5,789 nucleotides of DNA, from NCBI GenBank assembly GCA_021846485.1, contig JAJZWW010000225.1:1-5789 (forward strand). Reading direction: 5' to 3'. Both the position numbers and the translations under genes were made by a program. This document shows, one piece after another, positions 1 to 5,128 of the stretch. The stretch is from Actinomycetes bacterium (lineage in GTDB: Bacteria > Actinomycetota > Acidimicrobiia > Acidimicrobiales > Palsa-688). Each line of letters opens with the position of its first letter. The stretch's first letter is position 1. The notes under the pieces were generated by a model that searched no databases, had not been told where the DNA came from, and saw only the letters and a list, made by a program, of their open reading frames with translations.

Positions 1-95
1 AGGACCGACCGGCCGGCCGCGAACGTCGCCCCGAGGGACGCGGCGGCGAGGAGGATGATCCCGAGCAGCGAGGCCCACAGGCCGCGCCGGCGCAC
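1..95 (-). CDS. secD: Protein translocase subunit SecD, N-terminal fragment
   Basis: This is the beginning of a gene that runs off the low-coordinate edge; only 31 codons and two bases are present. The peptide starts MRRRGLWASLLG and continues as one hydrophobic segment (about residues 6-27) ending in AAGRS. That is the expected first transmembrane helix of SecD, with a positively charged cytoplasmic N-terminus. SecD pairs with SecF and YajC in the membrane and uses the proton-motive force to help SecYEG-SecA export proteins. The GTG start lies 2 nt after the yajC stop, and a GAGGGG ribosome binding site sits 8 nt upstream inside yajC, so the two are probably co-translated. The call rests mainly on position after yajC in the conserved order plus the N-terminal helix; the diagnostic SecD motifs lie outside the window. 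Confidence 0.8.
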   Translation of the reverse strand, partial: MRRRGLWASLLGIILLAAASLGATFAAGRSV

Positions 96-97
96 CC

Positions 98-952
98 TCA
101 GTGCCCCTCGCCCGCGCCGCCGGCGCTGTCGCCGGGGGCCTCGCTCCCCTCGCTCTGCAGGCCGTCGTCCCACCCGTCGGAGGCCGGCTGGTCGTCGCCG
201 GAGCCGTCGGGCTCGTAGACCGGCTGGGCGGGTCCGCTGTCGCTCCACCCGCCCGCCCCGGCATCCTCGCCGGCCACTCCAGCGTCGCCACCCTGGTCCT
301 CGTCGTCCCCGCCGGAGCGGCCGTCCTCGCCGGAGGCCGGCTCGACGTCGGACTCTGGCTCGACGTCGGACTCTGGCTCGACGTCGGACTCTGGCTCGAC
401 GTCGGACTCTGGCTCGAAGTGGCCCGAGGGTTCGCTGCCGGTGCCCTCCTCGCCGTCGTCGTAGCGGTCCTCGACCCCGTAGTGACCTCCGTCGGAGGCT
501 CCGTAGTGACCTCCGTCGGAGGCTCCGTAGTGACCTCCGTCGGAGGCCTCCGGGGAGCCCTCCGATCCGGGCCACTCGGGTGGCCCGGGCGGGGGCGGCT
601 GGGTGGTCGCCGCGCCCGAGGGGGGAGCGCCGGCGACCGAGCTGCGCAGGTTGACCGCCCGCCGCCAGAAGGTGAGCGTGCTTCCCGGGGCGACCTCCAC
701 GACGATCTCGTCGCCGGCGATGGCCACGATGCGCCCGAGGATGCCCCCGGCGGTGACCACCTCGTCGCCGACCCCGAGGTTGGAGCGGGACCCTCCCTTC
801 TGGCGAGCCCGCCGCTGGCGCGGCCGGAGCACGAAGAAGTACAGGACCGCCAGCGCGAGGACGATCACCAGGAAGAACGATGACCCCCCCGACGCTTTGG
901 GCTTGGCCGTGCTCGTCGTGGCGAGCAGCATGGTGAGGAGGAGGAGGTGCAT
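98..952 (-). CDS. yajC: SecDF accessory protein YajC with a long acidic, repeat-containing C-terminal tail
   Basis: YajC is a small single-span membrane protein of the SecDF-YajC complex. Residues 1-24 hold a short hydrophobic leader-like stretch (LLLLTMLLA) and a Ser/Gly/Lys linker. Residues 25-42 form the transmembrane helix, followed by the positive cluster RPRQRRARQK, which by the positive-inside rule puts the rest in the cytoplasm. Residues 58-106 are the conserved YajC domain (VGDEVVTAGGILGRIV, then DEIVVEVAPG). Typical YajC ends near there, at roughly 100-130 residues, but this one has 284. The remaining 174 residues are Pro/Gly/Ser-rich and strongly acidic: by hand count about 47 Asp/Glu against 2 Arg. 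They include PPPPGPP (119-125), three ASDGGHYG units (136-159) and four EPESDV units (180-203). The ATG at 952 is the first start after an in-frame TAA and has a weak GGGAG 11 nt upstream; Met8 (931) is an alternative. It follows ruvB by 57 nt. The family call is firm; the tail's role is unknown. Confidence 0.92.
   Translation of the reverse strand: MHLLLLTMLLATTSTAKPKASGGSSFFLVIVLALAVLYFFVLRPRQRRARQKGGSRSNLGVGDEVVTAGGILGRIVAIAGDEIVVEVAPGSTLTFWRRAVNLRSSVAGAPPSGAATTQPPPPGPPEWPGSEGSPEASDGGHYGASDGGHYGASDGGHYGVEDRYDDGEEGTGSEPSGHFEPESDVEPESDVEPESDVEPESDVEPASGEDGRSGGDDEDQGGDAGVAGEDAGAGGWSDSGPAQPVYEPDGSGDDQPASDGWDDGLQSEGSEAPGDSAGGAGEGH
104..109 (-). promoter_or_regulatory. Ribosome binding site of secD
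   Basis: GAGGGG on the minus strand lies 8 nt before the GTG at 95, within the last codons of yajC. It supports this GTG as the secD start. Confidence 0.6.
341..412. repeat. Four tandem 18-bp repeats inside yajC
   Basis: Four identical 18-bp copies lie head to tail, with a few matching bases of a fifth (413-417). Each unit is a multiple of three and encodes EPESDV, so copy-number change would keep yajC in frame. Each unit contains the 8-bp palindrome CGACGTCG. Perfect identity suggests recent expansion by slippage or recombination. Confidence 0.95.
477..548. repeat. Three tandem 24-bp repeats inside yajC
   Basis: Three 24-bp copies lie head to tail; the first two are identical and the third differs only at its last base. 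In the yajC frame each encodes ASDGGHYG. Each copy carries the near-palindrome CCTCCGTCGGAGG (486-498, 510-522, 534-546), which could form a small 5-bp stem with a 3-nt loop in the transcript. Confidence 0.95.
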
Positions 953-1009
953 GGCGAAAGGTGCTCCCGAGGCCGGGACCGAGCGACCTTAGCGCACCGC
1001 GGCGGCTTC

Positions 1010-2062
1010 TCAGCCCGCGGGCGGGTCGAACAGACCGGCCGGCTCGCCGGTCCCCGCCGGTGCGGGCAGTCCGAGGTGGCGCCACGCGGCAGGGGTGGCC
1101 ACCCGGCCCTTGGGGGTGCGCATCAGCAGCCCGAGCTGGAGCAGGAAAGGCTCGTAGACCTCCTCGACCGTCTCGGGCTGCTCCCCCACGCTCACCGCCA
1201 GGGTCGACAGTCCGACCGGGCCGCCCCCGAAGCGGGCACACACCGCGTCGAGGATCGCCCGGTCGACCTTGTCGAGGCCGAGGTCGTCTACGCCGAAGAT
1301 CCGGAGGCCCTCCCGGGCGACCTCCAGGTTGACAGACCCGTCGCCACGCACCTCGGCGAAGTCCCGGACCCGCTTGAGCAGGCGGTTGGCGATGCGCGGG
1401 GTCCCCCGGCTGCGGTGGGCGATCTCGGCCGCGCCGGCCGGCTCGATCGGGACCGCGAGGATGCCGGCGGAGCGGATGACGATCGCGTCCAGATCGGCGG
1501 CCGAGTAGTAGTCGAGGCGGGCGGTGAAGCCGAAACGGTCCCGCAGCGGCCCGGTGATGAGTCCGGTGCGGGTGGTGGCCCCCACCAGCGTGAACTGCGG
1601 CAGGTCGAGGCGGATCGTGCGGGCCGAGGGTCCCTTGCCGAGGACGATGTCGAGCTGGAAGTCCTCCATCGCCGGGTACAGGATCTCCTCGACCGCCCGG
1701 CCGAGGCGGTGGATCTCGTCCACGAAGAGGACCTCGCCGGGGGCGAGGTTGGTGAGGATCGCGGCCAGGTCCCCGGCGCGCACCAGCGCCGGGCCGGAGG
1801 TGACCCGGAGGCTGGCCTCCATCTCGTGGGCGATGATCCCCGCCATCGAGGTCTTGCCGAGCCCGGGGGGTCCGGCGAGCAGCACGTGGTCGGAAGGCTG
1901 GCCTCGCCGGCGGGCGGCCTCGAGGACGATGCCGAGGTGCTCCTTCAGCTCCGGCTGACCGACGAAATCGGAAAGGCGACGCGGTCTGAGGTTGGACTCC
2001 TCCGCCGACTCGAGCGGGTCCGCGGTGGGCGCCACCACCCGCTCGACGGCTTCGTCCCTCAA
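1010..2062 (-). CDS. ruvB: Holliday junction branch migration ATPase RuvB
   Basis: RuvB is the AAA+ motor that, as hexameric rings loaded by RuvA, drives branch migration of Holliday junctions in recombinational repair. The 350-residue product has the expected length and motifs: LRPRRLSDFVGQ (25-36) at the start of the ATPase domain, Walker A GPPGLGKT (64-71), Walker B VLFVDEIH (111-118), sensor 1 GATTRTG (161-167), the GPLRDRFG segment carrying the family's arginine finger (171-178), and sensor 2 GTPRIANRLLKR (220-231). The C-terminal winged-helix domain follows, with GGGPVGLSTLA (279-289) and EEVYEPFLLQLGLL (300-313). The start is TTG at 2062, overlapping the ruvA stop as TTGA and implying translational coupling; no strong ribosome binding site is visible. 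GTG codons 9 and 10 are possible alternatives but are poorly spaced from any purine-rich site. The product appears intact. Confidence 0.97.
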   Translation of the reverse strand: MRDEAVERVVAPTADPLESAEESNLRPRRLSDFVGQPELKEHLGIVLEAARRRGQPSDHVLLAGPPGLGKTSMAGIIAHEMEASLRVTSGPALVRAGDLAAILTNLAPGEVLFVDEIHRLGRAVEEILYPAMEDFQLDIVLGKGPSARTIRLDLPQFTLVGATTRTGLITGPLRDRFGFTARLDYYSAADLDAIVIRSAGILAVPIEPAGAAEIAHRSRGTPRIANRLLKRVRDFAEVRGDGSVNLEVAREGLRIFGVDDLGLDKVDRAILDAVCARFGGGPVGLSTLAVSVGEQPETVEEVYEPFLLQLGLLMRTPKGRVATPAAWRHLGLPAPAGTGEPAGLFDPPAG

Positions 2063-2673
2063 CGTGCCGCCGCCAGGTCGCGCAGCGCCAGCCGGAGAAG
2101 ATCCTCCACCCGGCCTTCGGCTGGCAGGGTGGCGACCACCTGGCGGATCTCCTCGGCGCCGTAGCCGAGCCCGACCAGGGCGGCCCGCAGGTCCTGCAGC
2201 GCCGGGGCCGGGCCGGGCCGGAGCCCGTCAACGACCTCCAGGTCGGCGCCGGCCTCGAGGTCGAGGCGGGCCTCGAGCTCGGGCAGCAGCCGGGCGGCCG
2301 ACTTGGGCCCTACGCCGGGCACGAGCACCAGGGCATCGACGTCGTGGGCGGCGACCGCTCTGCGCAGCGCTGCGGGGCTGTGGACCGACAGCATGGTGAC
2401 CGCCCCGGCCGGCCCGACGCCCCGAGCGCCGATCAGCTGCTCGAAGCAGTCCCGCTCGTCGCGGGTCGGGAACCCGTACAAGGCGATGGCGTCTTCCCGC
2501 ACGTGGGTGTGCACGTGCACGAAGACCGCCCCGCCGAGCGACGGGTCGGCACCGAAGCTCCGGGTGGGGGTGACCACCCGGTAGCCGACGCCGCCGACCT
2601 CGACGAGCAGCTCGAGCGCGTGGTCGCCCCGGCGGACCCGGTCCACCAGGACGCCCCGCAGCGAGCCGATCAC
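2059..2673 (-). CDS. ruvA: Holliday junction DNA-binding protein RuvA
   Basis: RuvA binds the four-way junction as a tetramer or octamer, holds it square planar and recruits RuvB. The 204-residue product is normal in length. Domain I begins (M)IGSLRGVLVDR and includes HVREDAIALYGF (58-69), whose Glu60-Asp61 match the acidic pin that separates strands at the crossover. Two helix-hairpin-helix motifs follow, LIGARGVGPAGA (80-91) and LVPGVGPKSAARLL (117-130). The first has Ala where many homologues have Lys after GVGP. A linker leads to domain III (about 157-204), the RuvB-contacting region, containing ALVGLGYGAEEI. The start is GTG at 2673, four bases overlapping the ruvC stop (GTGA), with a G-rich run (2682-2687) 8 nt upstream. 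The reading frame is also open further upstream, but that part is the ruvC shadow and has no RuvA similarity. Confidence 0.96.
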   Translation of the reverse strand: MIGSLRGVLVDRVRRGDHALELLVEVGGVGYRVVTPTRSFGADPSLGGAVFVHVHTHVREDAIALYGFPTRDERDCFEQLIGARGVGPAGAVTMLSVHSPAALRRAVAAHDVDALVLVPGVGPKSAARLLPELEARLDLEAGADLEVVDGLRPGPAPALQDLRAALVGLGYGAEEIRQVVATLPAEGRVEDLLRLALRDLAAAR

Positions 2674-3179
2674 ACCCGGGACCCCCCGGCGGTGGCGGCC
2701 GCCTCCCGGAGCCGGGCGCCGCTCAGGTGGCACACCGCCAGGGCGAGGGCGTCGGCCCGGTCGGGTGGCCCCTCGACCACCGCCAGGCCGAGAAGGGTCG
2801 CGACCATGCGCTGGACCTGCGCCTTCCGGGCCGAGCCGTCCCCGGTCACCGCCAGCTTCACCTCGTTGGGGCTGTACTGCACCACCGGGCAACCCTCCCG
2901 CGCGGCAGCGGCGAGGGCCAGCCCGCTCGCCTGGCCGACCGCCATCGCGGTGCGGGCGTTGACCTGGAACAACACTCGCTCGACGACCACCGCGTCCGGG
3001 CGGAGCTCGGCGACCAGCGCCTCCAGGTCGCCGAGCAGCACCCCCAGGCGTTCGGCGAGCGGATCGGACGGCGGGGTGGACAGATGCCCGTAGGCGGCGA
3101 CCACCAGGCGGCCGCCCTCGGCGCGCACCGCCCCGTAGCCGCAGCGGGAAAGGCCCGGGTCGATCCCGAGTGCGAACAT
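2670..3179 (-). CDS. ruvC: Crossover junction endodeoxyribonuclease RuvC
   Basis: RuvC is the dimeric, Mg-dependent resolvase that nicks two opposing strands of a Holliday junction. The 169-residue product is a complete RNase H-fold member. The four acidic catalytic positions are present: Asp7 in GIDPG, Glu67 in VVVERVLF, and Asp140 and Asp143 in PPDRADALALAVCH. Other conserved parts are NARTAMAVGQASG (74-86), containing the GQA segment, and YSPNEVKLAVTGDGSARKAQVQ (102-123). The start is ATG at 3179, fixed by the need to keep Asp7; there is no clear Shine-Dalgarno sequence in the 11-nt gap after the peroxiredoxin gene. It overlaps ruvA by four bases, so the three ruv genes form one translationally linked unit. 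Confidence 0.97.
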   Translation of the reverse strand: MFALGIDPGLSRCGYGAVRAEGGRLVVAAYGHLSTPPSDPLAERLGVLLGDLEALVAELRPDAVVVERVLFQVNARTAMAVGQASGLALAAAAREGCPVVQYSPNEVKLAVTGDGSARKAQVQRMVATLLGLAVVEGPPDRADALALAVCHLSGARLREAAATAGGSRV

Positions 3180-3190
3180 GCGTTCGGATG

Positions 3191-3715
3191 CTAGCCGGTC
3201 GCGGCGGTCGCCTCACGGACCGTCCGGGCGAGCTGCGCGGCGGGCATGTAGGTGAGGCTGGTGAGCGACCTGCGGGCGAAGCGGACGACACCGTCGGGCC
3301 CCACCACGAACACCGAGCGGCGGTAGAAGCCGAGCGGGCCGAGCACCTCGTAGCTCTGCCCGACGGACTTGTCGGTGTCGGCCAGCAGGGGGACCCTCAG
3401 GTCGTGGAGCCGGGCGAAGTCCTCGTGGGTCGCCACGTCCTGGGGGGACAGGCACAGCACTGCGGCGCCGACCTCCTCGAACAGCCCGAGGTCCTCTGAG
3501 TAGGACCGCAGCTGCTGGGTGCACACCGGGGAGTGGTCCGCCGGGTAGAACACGACCACCACCGGCTCACCCCGGTAGTCCTCGAGGGCGTAGGTCCGCC
3601 CGCCCGTGCCAGGGAGCCGGAACCCGGGCGCCGGATCGCCGCGACCCGGATGGCGCGGCCGGCCGGGCAGCTGCAGCGCCCCCGGTCCGTCCTCCGCGGG
3701 CCTCGCGTCGCTCAC
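3191..3715 (-). CDS. Peroxiredoxin of the AhpC/TSA (Bcp/PrxQ-like) family
   Basis: This enzyme should reduce hydrogen peroxide or organic peroxides in the cytoplasm through an active-site cysteine. The 174-residue product has a thioredoxin-like fold: GDPAPGFRLPG (26-36), DYRGEPVVVVFYPAD (46-60), the peroxidatic motif PADHSPVC with Cys65 (PxxxSxxC; Ser replaces the commoner Thr), then LLADTDKSVGQSYEVLG (110-126) and YRRSVFVVGPDGVVRF (131-146), whose Arg133 probably fills the conserved active-site Arg position. Classical Bcp/PrxQ often has a resolving cysteine five residues after the first; here that position is Arg70. The only other cysteine is Cys88 in VLCLSPQD. The GTG start at 3715 overlaps the yebC stop (GTGA) and gives an N-terminal extension of about 25 residues, rich in Pro, Gly and Arg; no ATG, GTG or TTG lies between it and the domain. 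There is no signal peptide. The family is clear, the subclass less so. Confidence 0.9.
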   Translation of the reverse strand: MSDARPAEDGPGALQLPGRPRHPGRGDPAPGFRLPGTGGRTYALEDYRGEPVVVVFYPADHSPVCTQQLRSYSEDLGLFEEVGAAVLCLSPQDVATHEDFARLHDLRVPLLADTDKSVGQSYEVLGPLGFYRRSVFVVGPDGVVRFARRSLTSLTYMPAAQLARTVREATAATG

Positions 3716-4482
3716 TGGTCCACCATCTCGAGCACCGAGTCGGGGATGTCGAAGTTGGCGTAGACGTTCTGCACGTCGTCGTGGTCCTCGAGTAGGTCGA
3801 CGAGCCGCAGGACCCGGCGGGCATCTCCCTCCCCCTCCAAGGTGACCACCGTGGTCGCCAGCATCGTCGTTTCGGTCGACTCGATCGGCACGCCGGCCTC
3901 GTCGAGGGCGGCCCGCACCGCGGCGAGCTGCGCCGGCTGCGTGGTGACCTGCCAGGCCCCCTCGCCGGTGTCGTCGATGTCCTCGGCCCCGGCGTCGGCG
4001 ACCACCGCCATCAGCTCGTCCTCGGTGACCGGGGCCCGGCCCTTCGGTGACTTCGGGACGAGGATCACCCCCTTGCGCTCGAACTGCCAGGAGACCGCCC
4101 CCGGCTCGGCCATCGAGCCTCCGTTCTTCGAGAACGCCGAGCGGATCTCGGCCCCGGTGCGGTTGCGGTTGTCGGTGAGCACCTCGACGATCACTGCAAC
4201 CCCGCAGGGGGCGTAGCCCTCGTAGGAGATCTGCTCGTAGCGGACTCCCTCCAGCTCGCCGGTGCCCCGCTTGATCGCCCGGTCGATAGTGTCGAGCGGT
4301 ACCGACGCCTCCCGGGCCTTCTGGAACATCGTGCGCAGCGTCGGGTTGGTGTCGGGGTCCCCGCCGCCTTCGCGGGCGGCCACCTCCACCTGGCGGATCA
4401 GCTTGGCGAACAGCTTGCCGCGCGCCTTGTCGGCGGCACCCTTCTTGTGCTTGATCGTCGCCCACTTGCTGTGGCCGGACAT
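3712..4482 (-). CDS. yebC: YebC/PmpR family regulatory protein
   Basis: This is a conserved cytoplasmic protein. Family members were described as DNA-binding transcriptional regulators (PmpR), and some have more recently been linked to relief of ribosome stalling during translation. The 256-residue product is full length. It begins MSGHSKWATIKHKKGAADKARG, the family signature, and continues with NPTLRTMFQKAREASVP (46-62), IKRGTGE (70-76), YEGYAPCGVAVIVEVLTDNRNRT (87-109) and FSKNGGSMAEPGAVSWQFERKG (117-138). The second and third domains follow to the C-terminus. The ATG start has the strongest ribosome binding site in the window. It follows pdxT by 29 nt and overlaps the peroxiredoxin gene by four bases. 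The position between pdxT and ruvC is the usual actinobacterial one. The exact molecular role in this organism cannot be read from the sequence. Confidence 0.95.
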   Translation of the reverse strand: MSGHSKWATIKHKKGAADKARGKLFAKLIRQVEVAAREGGGDPDTNPTLRTMFQKAREASVPLDTIDRAIKRGTGELEGVRYEQISYEGYAPCGVAVIVEVLTDNRNRTGAEIRSAFSKNGGSMAEPGAVSWQFERKGVILVPKSPKGRAPVTEDELMAVVADAGAEDIDDTGEGAWQVTTQPAQLAAVRAALDEAGVPIESTETTMLATTVVTLEGEGDARRVLRLVDLLEDHDDVQNVYANFDIPDSVLEMVDQ

Positions 4483-4490
4483 GGATGGCG

Positions 4491-4500
4491 CTCCTCTCCT
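4491..4500 (-). promoter_or_regulatory. Strong ribosome binding site of yebC
   Basis: AGGAGAGGAG on the minus strand ends 8 nt before the ATG at 4482. It is the best Shine-Dalgarno match in the window and fixes the yebC start. Confidence 0.8.
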
Positions 4501-4511
4501 CGATCGGTCTG

Positions 4512-5114
4512 CTAGCCCGCCGCCCGCTCCAGGAACAGCTGGTGCAGGCGCGGGTCCCCGGTCAGCTCGGGGTGGAACGAGGCGACGAGCACCGGGCCCT
4601 GACGGCAGACCACCGGGCGATCGACGCCGTCGGCGCCGGCGATCGTCGCTAGCACGTCGACGCCAGCGCCGGCGGACTCGACCACCGGTGCCCGGATGAA
4701 CACGGCGTGAACGGGGTCACCGCCGACCCCGGTCACCTCCAGATCGGCCTCGAAGGAGTCCACCTGACGGCCGAAGGCGTTGCGGCGGACGACCACGTCG
4801 ATGGCGTCGAGGTGGTGCTGGTCGGGACGACCGTCGGTGATCTCCCGCGCGAGGAGGATCATTCCCGCGCAAGTACCGAACGCAGGCAAACCCTCGTCGA
4901 GGCGGGCTCGCAGCGGACCGAGGAGGCCTCCGGTGGACAAGAGGAGGGAGATCGCCGTCGACTCCCCGCCCGGGACCACCAGGGCGTCGACTTTCCCCAA
5001 CTCCTCGGGAGTGCGCACGGGCACCCCCGTCACCCCCAGGTCAGCGAGGAGGGCTAGGTGGTTGCGCGAGTCGCCCTGGAGGGCGAGCACCCCGACGGTC
5101 TTCGGGTACGCCAC
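4512..5114 (-). CDS. pdxT: Pyridoxal 5'-phosphate synthase glutaminase subunit PdxT
   Basis: PdxT hydrolyses glutamine and passes the ammonia to PdxS for pyridoxal phosphate synthesis. The 200-residue product is close to the family's usual length. It is a class I glutamine amidotransferase with TVGVLALQGD (6-15), the VVPGGEST oxyanion and substrate loop (46-53), nucleophile Cys82 in FGTCAGM, NAFGRQVDSFEADL (112-125), FIRAP (139-143), and the catalytic His181 and Glu183 in SFHPELTGD. The whole Cys-His-Glu triad is present, so it should be active. The GTG start at 5114 places VLALQGD at the normal distance from the N-terminus, although the Shine-Dalgarno is weak (GGTG 7 nt upstream); a GTG at codon 9 would cut into the first strand. 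It lies 14 nt after the pdxS stop, consistent with balanced expression of the two subunits. The open frame continues upstream as a pdxS shadow and is not part of the protein. Confidence 0.96.
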   Translation of the reverse strand: MAYPKTVGVLALQGDSRNHLALLADLGVTGVPVRTPEELGKVDALVVPGGESTAISLLLSTGGLLGPLRARLDEGLPAFGTCAGMILLAREITDGRPDQHHLDAIDVVVRRNAFGRQVDSFEADLEVTGVGGDPVHAVFIRAPVVESAGAGVDVLATIAGADGVDRPVVCRQGPVLVASFHPELTGDPRLHQLFLERAAG

Positions 5115-5128
5115 CTGGCGGCACCGGG

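Noticed and set aside
341..548. Possible CRISPR-like array
   Set aside because: The repeats are directly adjacent with no spacers, are multiples of three bases and lie inside a coding frame.
55..654. Arginine-rich 199-residue plus-strand frame
   Set aside because: Biased composition arises from reading the GC-rich yajC repeats in another frame; no domain or ribosome binding site supports it.
101..883. A 260-codon open frame on the plus strand opposite yajC, with repeated LDVGLW and VVTSVGGS units
   Set aside because: It is the antisense reading of the YajC repeats. High-GC genes commonly leave antisense frames open, and the minus-strand frame has a recognisable YajC domain.
986..991. TAAGGT on the minus strand in the ruvB-yajC gap as a -10 element for yajC-secD
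   Set aside because: It fits a TANNNT -10 box, but no TTGACA-like -35 is found 16-19 nt upstream, so one hexamer is too weak to annotate. A mapped transcript start near 975-981 would revive it.
992..1007. GC-rich inverted sequence after ruvB as a terminator
   Set aside because: The CCGCGG-centred pairing is short and no U-rich run follows it on the minus strand.
947..2164. A 405-codon plus-strand open frame opposite ruvB
   Set aside because: The translation is low-complexity and Arg/Gly/Asp-rich with no family signature, while the opposite strand encodes an intact RuvB with all AAA+ motifs.
2674..3291. In-frame upstream extension of RuvA to about 410 residues
   Set aside because: It is an out-of-frame reading of ruvC; RuvA begins at IGSLRG just after the GTG at 2673.
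3716..4465. Minus-strand frame continuous with the peroxiredoxin that would extend it into a 424-residue protein
   Set aside because: The upstream part is yebC read out of frame (Arg/Gly/Pro-rich). The peroxiredoxin domain starts only after the GTG at 3715.
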